From contig CAZOGK010000007.1 in assembly GCA_964579295.1 (NCBI GenBank), positions 59,581-123,580 of the forward strand: a DNA stretch of 64,000 nt, written 5' to 3'. This DNA comes from JAAYYY01 sp964579295. Its GTDB lineage: Bacteria; Chloroflexota; Anaerolineae; Promineifilales; Promineifilaceae. Of this stretch, positions 8,787 through 20,261 are shown one piece after another. Position numbers and translations under genes: made by a program. Positions within the stretch are counted from its first letter, which is position 1, and every line of letters begins with the position of its first letter. The notes beneath the pieces were generated by a model. That model ran no database searches. It saw only the letters and a list, made by a program, of their open reading frames with translations, and was not told the DNA's origin.

Positions 8787-9752
8787 ATGAATGTCGATAC
8801 GAGCGTGCGCAAAGAGATTGAAGAGCGACTCCGAGTTGTCTTTGGCGAAAGCCTGCAGAGCGACGTGCCGTTGTCTCGCTGGACGTCGGCGCGCGTAGGC
8901 GGACCGGCCGATCTCTTCGTCACAGCGCGCAACGCCACCGAGCTACAGGCGGCGGTCGAGCTGGCCTATCAGTTTGGGCTTCCCTATTTTGTCCTGGGCA
9001 GCGGCTCCAATGTTCTCGTCGCCGATGCCGGCCTGCGCGGTCTGGTCGTGCATAACCGCGCGCGTGCGGTCCGCTTCCGCAACACCGGCGCCAGCGTCGT
9101 CTGCACCACGGAATCCGGCGCCAACCTCTCTTCGCTGGCGCGCCAATGCATCGCCAAAGGGCTGGGCGGCCTGGAGTGGGCCGTCGGCGTCCCCGGCACG
9201 GTCGGCGGCGCTGTCGTGGGCAACGCCGGGGCGCATGGCGGCGATATGCAGGGCACGCTGATTGCCGCCACCATCTGGGAGCCGGGCGCCGGCGTGCGCA
9301 TCTATAGCAATGAAGAGCTGGAGTACAACTACCGGGACAGCGTGCTTAAGCGCGAGCAGGGCGAGCCCGAAGCGCGGCGCGTGGTCCTGTCGGCCGAGCT
9401 GGCACTGGAGCCGGAAGCCGTAGACGTACTCATGGCCCGCGCCGATGGCTTTACGGCGCACCGCAAGCAGACGCAACCCGGCGGCGCTAGCACCGGCTCC
9501 ATGTTTAAGAACCCAGAGCATTATTATGCCGGCTATCTAATTGACGCGGCCGGCTTAAAGGGTTTTCGCACCGGCGACGCGGTCATCTCCGAGAAGCACG
9601 CCAACTTCTTCGTCAACGCCGGCGAGGCGACGGCGGAAGATGTGCGCGGGCTGATTGCCGAGGCCTGGAACACGGTGCGCGAACAGTTTGGCGTCGAGCT
9701 GGAGCTGGAAGTAGAGCTGGTCGGCGACTGGCAATTTGACGAGGAAGATTGA
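8787..9752 (+). CDS. murB: UDP-N-acetylenolpyruvoylglucosamine reductase MurB
   Basis: A FAD- and NADPH-dependent reductase producing UDP-MurNAc. The 321 residues include TSARVGGPADLFV, the FAD-binding LGSGSNVLVADAGLRG, GVPGTVGGAVVGNAGAHGG, and the catalytic region PGGASTGSMFKNP carrying the proton-donating Ser. The absence of the Tyr-loop insertion and the short C-terminal domain fit the Gram-positive type II MurB. It lies 30 bp after murC and 4 bp before ddl. Confidence 0.94.
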   Translation: MNVDTSVRKEIEERLRVVFGESLQSDVPLSRWTSARVGGPADLFVTARNATELQAAVELAYQFGLPYFVLGSGSNVLVADAGLRGLVVHNRARAVRFRNTGASVVCTTESGANLSSLARQCIAKGLGGLEWAVGVPGTVGGAVVGNAGAHGGDMQGTLIAATIWEPGAGVRIYSNEELEYNYRDSVLKREQGEPEARRVVLSAELALEPEAVDVLMARADGFTAHRKQTQPGGASTGSMFKNPEHYYAGYLIDAAGLKGFRTGDAVISEKHANFFVNAGEATAEDVRGLIAEAWNTVREQFGVELELEVELVGDWQFDEED

Positions 9753-9756
9753 CTCG

Positions 9757-10944
9757 ATGAATGCAGGGCAGCAGCCGGGCCGGCCTGAAAGAGAGGCCGG
9801 CAAACAGAGAGTCCGCGTCGGCGTCATTTTTGGTGGACGCTCCGGCGAGCATGAAGTCTCGCTGATGTCGGCGCGCTCGATTATGGATGCCCTGGATAAG
9901 GAGAAATACGAGGTCGTGCCCATCGGTATTGACCGCGAGGGCCAATGGCTGGCCGGCGACGCCATGCGCGCGCTGCGCGACGGCGAGGCCGGCGCGGCGC
10001 AACCGGCGACACTGCTGCCGGCGCCGCATTCATCGGGCTTGCTGCAGTTTGAGTCGCCGGAGCTTGAAGAGAGCAGCGCTGTGCAGCCCGTCTCGTTTTC
10101 GCGGGCGGCCAACCTGGACGTCATCATCCCCGTGCTGCACGGCCCATATGGCGAAGACGGCACGGTGCAGGGATTGCTGGAGCTGGCCGGGCTGCCCTAC
10201 GTGGGCGCCGGCGTTGTTGGCTCTGCAGTCGGCATGGATAAAGCTATCTTCAAGCAGATCATGGTCGCCAACCAGATTCCCATTTTGCCCTGGAGGCTGG
10301 TGCGCACCGGCGAGTGGCGCAGCCAGCCGGATCTGGTTATCGCTGCCATTGAAAGCGCCTTTACCTACCCGCTGTTTACCAAGCCGGCCAACCTGGGCTC
10401 CAGCGTGGGTATTAGCCGCTGCGAAGATCGGTCGGCGCTGGTAGCCGGCATCGAGGACGCGGCCCGCTACGACCGCCGCATCATCGTCGAACAGGGGATC
10501 AGCGCCCGCGAGCTGGAAGTATCGGTGCTGGGCAACGACGCGCCTATTGCCAGCATTGTCGGCGAGGTCCGGCCGCGCCGCGCCTTCTACGATTACGTCG
10601 CCAAATATGTCAGCGACGACTCCGAGCTGTTGATCCCGGCGCCGCTGCCGGCCGAGGTCGCCGCGGAAGCGCGAGCGCTGGCGCTGCGTGTCTTCAATGC
10701 GATTGACTGCGCCGGGCTGGGCCGGGTGGATCTGCTGCTTGACCGTGACAGTGGCCGGCTTTATGTCAACGAAATCAACACGATGCCTGGCTTTACGCGC
10801 ATTTCCATGTACCCGAAGCTATGGGAGGCCAGCGGGCTTTCCTATTCCGAGCTGCTGGATCGCCTGATCGAGCTGGCTCTGGATCGCCACGCCGAAAAGA
10901 GCGCTCTGGAGACAACCTACACGCTAAACGGAAAAGACGAGTGA
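9757..10944 (+). CDS. ddl: D-alanine--D-alanine ligase Ddl
   Basis: An ATP-grasp ligase forming D-Ala-D-Ala for MurF. The 395-residue product has VGVIFGGRSGEHEVSLMSA (N-terminal substrate loop), VLHGPYGEDGTVQGLLEL, FTKPANLGSSVGISRC, and the C-terminal VNEINTMPGFT metal-binding motif. ATG 9757 gives an N-terminal extension of about 20 polar residues before the conserved domain. The length and an insert around residues 65-110 fit the VanA/DdlA-like long subgroup. Its TGA overlaps the ftsQ ATG. Confidence 0.94.
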   Translation: MNAGQQPGRPEREAGKQRVRVGVIFGGRSGEHEVSLMSARSIMDALDKEKYEVVPIGIDREGQWLAGDAMRALRDGEAGAAQPATLLPAPHSSGLLQFESPELEESSAVQPVSFSRAANLDVIIPVLHGPYGEDGTVQGLLELAGLPYVGAGVVGSAVGMDKAIFKQIMVANQIPILPWRLVRTGEWRSQPDLVIAAIESAFTYPLFTKPANLGSSVGISRCEDRSALVAGIEDAARYDRRIIVEQGISARELEVSVLGNDAPIASIVGEVRPRRAFYDYVAKYVSDDSELLIPAPLPAEVAAEARALALRVFNAIDCAGLGRVDLLLDRDSGRLYVNEINTMPGFTRISMYPKLWEASGLSYSELLDRLIELALDRHAEKSALETTYTLNGKDE

Positions 10945-11891
10945 TGAAGAACAGACCAGCATCGTCGCAACCGCGCAAATTGCGCAAGCAGCCACGCATG
11001 GAGCGGGTCTATACGGCGGCGGCCATGCCCCTGCCCAAGTTCGATGTGCCGGCGACCGCTCGCCGCCGCCGGCGGCGCAATCGTCGTGTGGTGCGCCTGC
11101 CGCTGGCCTCGTTGAAGGGCCTGATTCTCTCTTCGCGCTGGGTCAGCCTGCTGCTGGTGGCCCTCTGCGGCGGCGCGCTGGCGCTCATTGGCCTGGAGGA
11201 GGATTTCTATATTACGCTCATCCCCGTGGAAGGCGTGGCGTCTATCCCCCCCACGGAAGTGGTGCAGGCCAGCGGCCTGGGCGGTATCCATATATTTGCC
11301 GCCGAGCCGCAGGCAGCCGCACAGCGCATCGACGAGATGCCCGGCGTCATCTCGGCCACGGTCTCGCTGGAGTGGCCCAACCACGCGCTCATCCAGCTGC
11401 GCGAGGATTCGCCCGTAGCCCTCTGGGAAAGTGAAGGCCAGATGTATTGGGTCAACGAGGATGGCGAGCTGATACCGGCGCGCATTGACGTGCCGGGGCT
11501 GCTGCACATCATTGCCGAGGGTCCGGTCGCCGCGCCGGCCAGCGCGCCTGTCGCCATGGAGGAAGACGCCGGCGAAGAAGCAGGCGAGGCAGGCGAGACG
11601 GTCGAAACGGTCGAAACGGCTCCCATTCTCTTTGTGCCGGAGCCGGTCTTGCAGGGTGCGCTGCAGCTGCGCGAGCTGCGGCCGAATATCGAGGCTCTCT
11701 ACTATGATCCCGGCGGCGGCCTGAGCTACCAGGATGGGCGCGGCTGGCGCGCCTACTTTGGCGCCGGGACTGATATGGCGCAGAAGCTGGCCGTCTACGA
11801 AACGTTGGTCGCTCAGCTTGTCGCCGAGGGCGTGACGCCGCAATACGTCAGCGTACAGAATCAGGAGCGCCCGTTTTACTTGGGGCGGTGA
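10944..11891 (+). CDS. ftsQ: Cell division protein FtsQ/DivIB
   Basis: A bitopic division protein that links early and late divisome parts. The 315 residues show a very basic cytoplasmic tail (a run of Arg around residues 33-43), one transmembrane helix near 63-85, then a POTRA-like domain (VEGVASIPPTEVVQASGL) and the beta domain (PGVISATVSLEWPNHALIQL). An acidic insert of about 25 residues (EEDAGEEAGEAGETVETVE), partly built from a duplicated 9-base unit, sits in the middle of the beta domain. The start overlaps the ddl stop by one base; ftsA follows after 20 bp. Confidence 0.85.
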   Translation: MKNRPASSQPRKLRKQPRMERVYTAAAMPLPKFDVPATARRRRRRNRRVVRLPLASLKGLILSSRWVSLLLVALCGGALALIGLEEDFYITLIPVEGVASIPPTEVVQASGLGGIHIFAAEPQAAAQRIDEMPGVISATVSLEWPNHALIQLREDSPVALWESEGQMYWVNEDGELIPARIDVPGLLHIIAEGPVAAPASAPVAMEEDAGEEAGEAGETVETVETAPILFVPEPVLQGALQLRELRPNIEALYYDPGGGLSYQDGRGWRAYFGAGTDMAQKLAVYETLVAQLVAEGVTPQYVSVQNQERPFYLGR

Positions 11892-11911
11892 GAGAAAGCA
11901 GGTAGGACGCC

Positions 11912-13123
11912 ATGGAAGGAATCTTGTTTGGGCTGGACATCGGAACAACCAAGGTGTGCGCCGTCATCGGCGAGGTGCGCGGCGGCCAGCTACGCATCAT
12001 CGGCTTTGGTCTGGCGCCGGCGCAGGGCATGAACAAGGGCATGATCGTCGACGTGGCCGAAGCGTCGGTTGCCGTGGCTAAGGCCGTCGAGCAGGCCGAG
12101 CAGACCTCGGGTTACGATCTGTCTCAGGCGTTGGTCAGCCTGGCCGGCGAGCATATCCAATCCAGCAATAGCAACGGCGCTGTCGCCGTACATCGCCACG
12201 AGGGCGGCGTTACCACCGAAGACATCGAGCGGGCCCTGGATACAGCGCAGGCCATTCCCATCCCGCCCAACCGCGAGATCGTGCACCTGGTGCCGCGCTT
12301 CTTTATGGTGGATAACACGCGCGTGCAACGGCCGCTGGGCATGCACGGCCACCGTCTGGAGGTAGAAGCGCACGTGGTGACGGCGGCGAGCATGGCGCTG
12401 CTCAATCTGGCTAAGTGCGCCGACAACGTGGGCATCCGCTCGGAGGAGTTTGTGCTCAACGCGCTCGCTTCCGGCGAGGCGGTGCTTGAGCCGAACGAGC
12501 GCGAGATGGACGTGGTGATTGCCGACATTGGCGGCGGGACCACCGACATTGCCCTTTACCGGCAGGGCAGCGTCTTCCATACGCGGGTCATCCCGGTCGG
12601 CGGTAATCACATTACCAACGACATTGCCATCGGCCTGCGCGTGCCTTTCGCCATTGCCGAGAAGGTCAAAGTGCAGTACGGAGATTGCCGCCCGAGCGAG
12701 ATTGACGGCGAGTCGGTCTTCACCGTGGCGCCATTCAGCGGCGAACGGATTCTGGTAGGCCGGCAGGATCTGGCGGCGGTGATTGAGGCGCGTGTGGAAG
12801 AGATGTTCCAGATGGTGCTGCGGGAGCTTGAGTCGTCGGGTTACGACGGCTTGCTGCCGGCGGGAATCGTCCTGACCGGCGGATCGGCCCAGCTACGAGG
12901 GATTACAGAGGTGGCGCAACGGGTGTTGAACGTGCCCGCGCGCGTGGGCGCGCCGCGCGAGCTGGTAGGGCTGGTCGAATCGTTAAGGAGCCCTGCCTTT
13001 GCTACCAGCGTCGGTTTGCTGCGCTGGGCGCTCAGCGACAGCAATCTCTACCGTCCGCGACAACGGCAAAATCAGTGGGGAAGGCGCCTCGGTACCTTCC
13101 TGCGGGCGCTGCTGCCGGAATAG
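11912..13123 (+). CDS. ftsA: Cell division protein FtsA
   Basis: An actin-like ATPase that tethers FtsZ to the membrane. The 403 residues carry the phosphate-1 motif GLDIGTTKVCAVIGE, the SHS2-type 1C domain (LVSLAGEHIQSSNSNGAV), phosphate-2 ADIGGGTTDIALY, and the adenosine motif GIVLTGGSAQLRG. The C-terminus ends with an amphipathic segment (RRLGTFLRALL), the usual membrane-targeting helix. It lies between ftsQ and ftsZ. The 70-bp gap to ftsZ is the largest inside the cluster. Confidence 0.95.
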   Translation: MEGILFGLDIGTTKVCAVIGEVRGGQLRIIGFGLAPAQGMNKGMIVDVAEASVAVAKAVEQAEQTSGYDLSQALVSLAGEHIQSSNSNGAVAVHRHEGGVTTEDIERALDTAQAIPIPPNREIVHLVPRFFMVDNTRVQRPLGMHGHRLEVEAHVVTAASMALLNLAKCADNVGIRSEEFVLNALASGEAVLEPNEREMDVVIADIGGGTTDIALYRQGSVFHTRVIPVGGNHITNDIAIGLRVPFAIAEKVKVQYGDCRPSEIDGESVFTVAPFSGERILVGRQDLAAVIEARVEEMFQMVLRELESSGYDGLLPAGIVLTGGSAQLRGITEVAQRVLNVPARVGAPRELVGLVESLRSPAFATSVGLLRWALSDSNLYRPRQRQNQWGRRLGTFLRALLPE

Positions 13124-13193
13124 CGTGATGGTCGAGATAACTGGTGAAGCGTAACTGTTTTGGTATGTCGAGTTTTAAACAAGAGGGGTAAAG

Positions 13194-14369
<1,176 letters not shown>

Positions 14370-14594
14370 GTGAGGAGTTTGCTGCAACTGATCGACTACG
14401 GCCCGTTCCAGAGCCTGTGCCCGCGCGCCCGCGAGGCAGCATTGCGCCTGAATGAGCCATCCGGTCGGGACAGAGAAATACCCCTCTGAGTGGGCTGCCG
14501 GCGGCTGCTTCCTGCCGCCGGCAGCCCGCCCACCAGGGCGGAAGCGAGCAATTTCGTCGCGCAATCTTTTAAGGAAAGTGGGGACTGCCAGCCC
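14370..14594. other. Intergenic region after ftsZ (no confident gene)
   Basis: A spacer of 367 bp separates ftsZ from nrdR. A GTG directly after the ftsZ stop opens a 39-codon frame ending at 14489, but it has no recognisable motif and no ribosome site, so it is not called. The notable contents are the strong hairpin at 14492-14527 and the nrdR promoter at 14595-14623, listed separately. Between the promoter and the GTG start is a leader of roughly 105 bases in which no known riboswitch motif is evident. Confidence 0.5.
14492..14527 (+). terminator. 14-bp perfect hairpin after ftsZ (possible dcw terminator)
   Basis: GGGCTGCCGGCGGC (14492-14505) and its exact reverse complement (14514-14527) flank an 8-base loop. 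No T-tract follows, so it is not a canonical intrinsic terminator. It could end the dcw transcript with help, protect its 3' end, or act as a Rho-linked structure. Confidence 0.45.
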
Positions 14595-14623
14595 TTGTCG
14601 CCTGCCTGGCCCCATGTTATAAT
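14595..14623 (+). promoter_or_regulatory. Near-consensus sigma-70-type promoter for nrdR-nrdJ
   Basis: TTGTCG (14595-14600), a 17-bp spacer and a perfect TATAAT (14618-14623) lie about 115 bp upstream of the nrdR start codon. This separates ribonucleotide reductase expression from the upstream dcw cluster. Confidence 0.75.
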
Positions 14624-14736
14624 GCGCCCCATTGCTGTACTAGATGTGGGGGAGATGGTTGCCCATAACCCAATATCTGGTGCAATCCCACAGATTCAGC
14701 AGTGCTGGAGATATCTGCCCTCGCCGGAGAATCGTC

Positions 14737-15186
14737 GTGCGGTGCCCATATTGCCATCACGAAAAGACGCGCGTTATCGATACCAGCCACGATAGTCGTG
14801 GTGGTATACGGCGGCGCCGTGTCTGCACCCACTGCGACGAGCGCTTCAGCACCTACGAGCGGCCGATCCTGGCAACGCCGCTCCTGGTTAAGCGCGACGG
14901 AACCCGCGAAGAGTTCTCGCGCGATAAGCTGAAAAGCGGCATCCGCGTCGCCTGCGCCAAACGGCCCGTGGCGGCGGTAGATATTGAACGCCTGGTCGGG
15001 GAGATCGAGGCGGAGTTACAGCAAATGGGTAAGGCGGAAGTACCCAGCCGGTTAGTGGGAGACCGGGTCATTAGGAAGCTGAAGGAGCTGGACGAGGTAG
15101 CCTATATCCGCTACGCCATCGTCTATCTGCGGCTCGACGATCTGGATTCAATTCAGGAAGAGATCGACAGTCTGCTGGGCAAATAA
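14737..15186 (+). CDS. nrdR: Transcriptional repressor NrdR
   Basis: A nucleotide-sensing repressor of ribonucleotide reductase genes. The start is GTG 14737, giving the family-typical N-terminus VRCPYCHHEKTRVIDTS with the first CxxC of the zinc ribbon; the second pair is CTHC. An ATP-cone domain follows (VKRDGTREEFSRDKL). At 149 residues it is normal length. It is followed 93 bp later by a class II reductase gene, its expected target. I did not find a convincing pair of NrdR boxes nearby. Confidence 0.95.
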   Translation: MRCPYCHHEKTRVIDTSHDSRGGIRRRRVCTHCDERFSTYERPILATPLLVKRDGTREEFSRDKLKSGIRVACAKRPVAAVDIERLVGEIEAELQQMGKAEVPSRLVGDRVIRKLKELDEVAYIRYAIVYLRLDDLDSIQEEIDSLLGK

Positions 15187-15279
15187 CGGCAGGGTCCATA
15201 TTGTGACAGGCCAAGGCTTGTACCTTTGCGCCTCTGGTTGTCCATTCTGCCAGGGGCAGCAGTCCGAGACGGAGGAAAG

Positions 15280-17706
<2,427 letters not shown>

Positions 17707-17762
17707 ATAAGGCCGGCGCTACTGGCGGTCGTGTAGCACACCTTAAAAGTTTGCAGAGCATA

Positions 17763-17792
17763 TTGACAGCTATAGCACCCGTCTGCTATGAT
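17763..17792 (+). promoter_or_regulatory. Strong promoter of the orphan RNA unit
   Basis: A perfect TTGACA (17763-17768) and TATGAT (17787-17792) are separated by 18 bp. No credible protein gene follows before the terminator at 18128-18155, which is the main reason for calling a non-coding transcript. Confidence 0.7.
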
Positions 17793-17798
17793 ATCTAT

Positions 17799-18155
17799 AC
17801 CTTATGGAAGCGGTTTTTCTGAGCGTTATACGCACAAGAAACTGCAGAAATGAGGGAAGGGCGCTCCAAGAAATCGGCAGCGTCTCGCTGGAGTCAGTTA
17901 ACATCTGGTTATCCACCTTCAGACATGAGCTTCGGTTCGGTCCGAGGTCAACCAGGACGTTGACAGATTCAACACAGAAGCGTTGATCTTTGTTTCGCCG
18001 GTCACACGGCAAGACGAATGGAGTTTCTGTAGCGTAGCAAGACTTCACTACTCTTCTGCAGCGAAGTCCGGCTATAGAGGCGAGAATGGCTAATGGTTAC
18101 TTGGGGCCCCTTTTTTTTGCGCCTGAAGGCCCGCACCACTGTGCGGGCCTTTTTA
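17799..18155 (+). ncRNA. Candidate structured non-coding RNA, family unknown
   Basis: About 355 bases between a consensus promoter and a canonical intrinsic terminator, with base composition clearly lower in GC than the flanking genes. Several local hairpins can be drawn: CAGCG-TCT-CGCTG nested in CTCC...GGAG (about 17861-17895), CTTCGG/CCGAGG around 17935, GTTGA/TCAAC around 17960, and GACTTC/GAAGTC (about 18043-18070). A 60-codon frame from ATG 17804 exists but resembles no family I know. tmRNA, RNase P RNA, SRP RNA and 6S RNA hallmarks were looked for and not found. Confidence 0.5.
18128..18155 (+). terminator. Intrinsic terminator of the orphan RNA unit
   Basis: GGCCCGCAC (18128-18136), loop CACT, GTGCGGGCC (18141-18149), then TTTTTATTT. 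The T-tract is on the plus strand only, so it ends plus-strand transcription rather than hpt. A second T8 run follows the GGGGCCCC palindrome near 18110. Confidence 0.85.
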
Positions 18156-18731
18156 TTTGTGGTTCTGGAAGACTTCGGCGCGGAGTAGGCCGATGAAAGG
18201 CAGATTGCGGAACTGCTCCCGGTAGTCGAGCCCATAGCCGACGACAAACATATCGGGGAGATCGAATCCCTTGTAGCGGAGGGGAATGTTCACCAGGCGG
18301 TGCGTGAGCTTGTTGAAGCAGGCGCAGACTTCCAGGCTGGCCGGGCGGCGTGCGCGCAGCTGTCCCAGCAGATAGTTGAGCGTCATACCCGTGTCTATAA
18401 CGTCTTCCACGAAGAGCACGTGGCGGCCTTCGATGGGCACATTCAGGTCTTTTTCCAGGCGCACGGCCCCGCGCTGCGCGCTGCCCGGCTGGAAGCGGGT
18501 GATGTCGATGAAGTCCACCTCGACTGGGATGGTAATGGCGCGCAGCAGGTCAGCCATAAAGGGCACAACGCCCTTGAGCACGCCCACCAGCAGCGGGTTT
18601 GCGCCCTCGTAGTCGCGCGAGATAGCCTGGCCCAGCTCCCGGATACGGTCGTCTATCTCCTCGCGGGTAATCAGGACGCGCTCAATGCCTGCCGCCAGCT
18701 CCCCGTAAGCTTCCAGCTCGTAACCTATCAC
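18153..18731 (-). CDS. hpt: Hypoxanthine phosphoribosyltransferase
   Basis: A purine salvage enzyme converting hypoxanthine/guanine plus PRPP to IMP/GMP. The 192 residues have the PRPP-binding loop VLFVEDVIDTGMTLNYL, an upstream VGVLKGVVPFMADL loop, and the C-terminal GFDLPDMFVVGYGLDY segment typical of HPRT. It starts at GTG 18731 and overlaps the preceding gene's TGA by three bases (GTGA), implying coupling. The start lies within an N-terminal stretch slightly longer than usual. Confidence 0.93.
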   Translation of the reverse strand: MIGYELEAYGELAAGIERVLITREEIDDRIRELGQAISRDYEGANPLLVGVLKGVVPFMADLLRAITIPVEVDFIDITRFQPGSAQRGAVRLEKDLNVPIEGRHVLFVEDVIDTGMTLNYLLGQLRARRPASLEVCACFNKLTHRLVNIPLRYKGFDLPDMFVVGYGLDYREQFRNLPFIGLLRAEVFQNHK

Positions 18732-19108
18732 CCGGCGCCCTCTGGACCCTGGCCGCCGTTGTTCTGCGCGGCGGGCTCGTCGAGGCCATACTTAATGAGC
18801 AAGCGCCGGATGTCGCGCCGCTTGAACAGCTTGACATTGACCTCCGGATAGCGATCCTGCAGCAGCCGCAGCTTGCGGTTTTTCACGCTGCTCAGCTTGG
18901 GGCGCACGGTGGTGAGCTCAATATAGAGATCTTGCTCGGGGAGATAGAAATCAGGGGTGAAAGCGCTGATGATGTTGCCGGCTTCGTCCCATTCTAGCGG
19001 GAAGGTTCGAGGCTCGTACTCCCATTCCATCTGATAGAAGTCGAGTATCCGGGCGAATTGCGCCTCGGCGGGATGAGCAAAGACGGACTGCTTACCGTTT
19101 TCGCCCAC
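18728..19108 (-). CDS. Small PD-(D/E)XK nuclease-like protein upstream of hpt
   Basis: A 126-residue protein with HPAEAQFARILDFYQMEWEY, PRTFPLEW and FTPDFYLPEQDLYIELTT. The D-x(8)-ExT arrangement after a predicted helix resembles the core of restriction-endonuclease-like folds, but no catalytic Lys is evident right after the Glu (IELTTVRPK), so activity is uncertain. GTG 19108 is chosen because an apparent -35 box overlaps the TTG at the far upstream end of the open frame. It is translationally coupled to hpt. The function is unknown. Confidence 0.6.
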   Translation of the reverse strand: MGENGKQSVFAHPAEAQFARILDFYQMEWEYEPRTFPLEWDEAGNIISAFTPDFYLPEQDLYIELTTVRPKLSSVKNRKLRLLQDRYPEVNVKLFKRRDIRRLLIKYGLDEPAAQNNGGQGPEGAG

Positions 19109-19183
19109 TACCGCCGTCCAGGAACGCCCGTCGCCGCGGAACGCAGCAGATAGCAAGGCGTTTGCTAAACATAAGCTAACGCT

Positions 19184-19213
19184 ATTATACGACAAGTGAT
19201 GGCAAACGTGCAA
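19184..19213 (-). promoter_or_regulatory. Promoter for the nuclease-like gene and hpt
   Basis: On the minus strand TTGCAC (19213-19208) and TATAAT (19189-19184) are 18 bp apart. The predicted transcript start is near 19177, leaving a leader of about 70 bases before GTG 19108. Confidence 0.6.
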
Positions 19214-19271
19214 TTGGCGCCGGGCTTGTGGCCTGCCTGGCTCAGCGTGGGCGCTGTGCCGGCGCGAGCCG

Positions 19272-19277
19272 TATAAT
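19272..19277 (+). promoter_or_regulatory. TATAAT box 6 bp before a start codon (leaderless mRNA likely)
   Basis: A perfect -10 hexamer is followed after TGCGCC by the GTG start of the ABC ATPase gene. Transcription starting 7 bases downstream of the -10 would begin at the start codon itself. There is no good -35 box and no Shine-Dalgarno sequence. Confidence 0.55.
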
Positions 19278-19283
19278 TGCGCC

Positions 19284-20258
19284 GTGCACTACGCCGTCGA
19301 GACCTGGAGTCTCAGCAAGACATTTCCACCGCGCCGCGGCTGGCGTCGCCTGGCGCGCGGCCGCCCCACCACCGCCGTGCAAGAAGTGAGCCTGCAGGTG
19401 GCGGTCGGCGAGACGTTCGGGCTGCTCGGCCCTAACGGCGCCGGCAAGACGACGCTGGTCAAGATGCTCTGCACCCTGATCCTGCCCAGCGGCGGAGCCG
19501 CGCAAATCGCCGGCCATTCGCTGGCGCAGCCGGCGGCCATTCGTGCGGCGGTCGGGCTGGTGGTGACCGACGAGCGCAGCTTCTACTGGCGACTCAGCGG
19601 CCGGCAAAACCTGAGCTTCTTCGCCTCTCTCTACGGCCTGCAGGGCGCTGAGGCGCAGCAGCGCGTTGCCGAGGTTCTCAGCGCCGTAGAGATGACAGAG
19701 CGGGCCGAGGAGCAGTTCAGCCATTACTCGACCGGCATGCGCCAGCGCCTGGCCGTGGCGCGCAGCCTGCTGCACCGGCCGCAGCTCCTCTTCCTGGACG
19801 AGCCGACGCGCAGCCTGGACCCCGGTGCGCAGGCGCGCCTGCACCATCTGCTGCAGCAGCTTGCCGCCGACCGCGGCGTTACCATCTTCCTCATCACGCA
19901 TGATCTGGCCGAAGCCGAGAAGCTGTGCGGGCGCGTTGCCGTGATGCATGAGGGCCGGGTGCGGGCCATCGGGTCGCCCGCCGCGCTGCGGCAACAGCTA
20001 GACCGGCGGCTGCGCTACCAGATTCGCGTGCAGGCGTGGCAGCCGGCCCTCCAGCCCGCGCTGCTGCAGTGGGCGCCCGATCTGACGGTGCAGGACGAGC
20101 CAGAGGCGGCGGTGCTCCGCTTTGAGGCGGCCGAATCAGTGGGCGCTCTGGAAGCCGTGCTTGACTGCCTGCGCGCGGCCGGCGTCGGCATCCGCAGCAT
20201 CGAAGGAACGCCGCCGACGCTGGAAGAAGTGTTCGCCCACTACACGGCGGAGCGCTGA
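19284..20258 (+). CDS. ABC-2 type exporter ATP-binding subunit
   Basis: An ATPase of the DrrA/CcmA-like exporter class, energising export of a drug, polysaccharide or lipid. The 324 residues show Walker A GPNGAGKTT near residue 52, an S-F/YSTGMRQRLAVA signature, Walker B LLFLDEPT, the D-loop, the switch His (LITHDLAEAEKL), and a DrrA-type C-terminal regulatory domain after residue 235. It ends 4 bp before the permease gene. Substrate is not predictable. The GTG start appears leaderless. Confidence 0.88.
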   Translation: MHYAVETWSLSKTFPPRRGWRRLARGRPTTAVQEVSLQVAVGETFGLLGPNGAGKTTLVKMLCTLILPSGGAAQIAGHSLAQPAAIRAAVGLVVTDERSFYWRLSGRQNLSFFASLYGLQGAEAQQRVAEVLSAVEMTERAEEQFSHYSTGMRQRLAVARSLLHRPQLLFLDEPTRSLDPGAQARLHHLLQQLAADRGVTIFLITHDLAEAEKLCGRVAVMHEGRVRAIGSPAALRQQLDRRLRYQIRVQAWQPALQPALLQWAPDLTVQDEPEAAVLRFEAAESVGALEAVLDCLRAAGVGIRSIEGTPPTLEEVFAHYTAER

Positions 20259-20261
20259 GCC

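Noticed and set aside
14370..14489. 39-codon frame directly after the ftsZ stop
   Set aside because: No ribosome site, no recognisable motif, and the FtsZ C-terminal peptide ends normally before it.
15187..15279. NrdR box or cobalamin riboswitch upstream of nrdJ
   Set aside because: CCATATTGTGAC looks like half of an NrdR box, but no paired site was found, and the B12-box is absent.
17799..18155. RNase P RNA or tmRNA for the orphan RNA
   Set aside because: ACAGAA and AAGTCCGG occur, but in the wrong order and without the conserved P4 and loop motifs; there is no tRNA-like end or tag frame for tmRNA, and no SRP or 6S hallmark.
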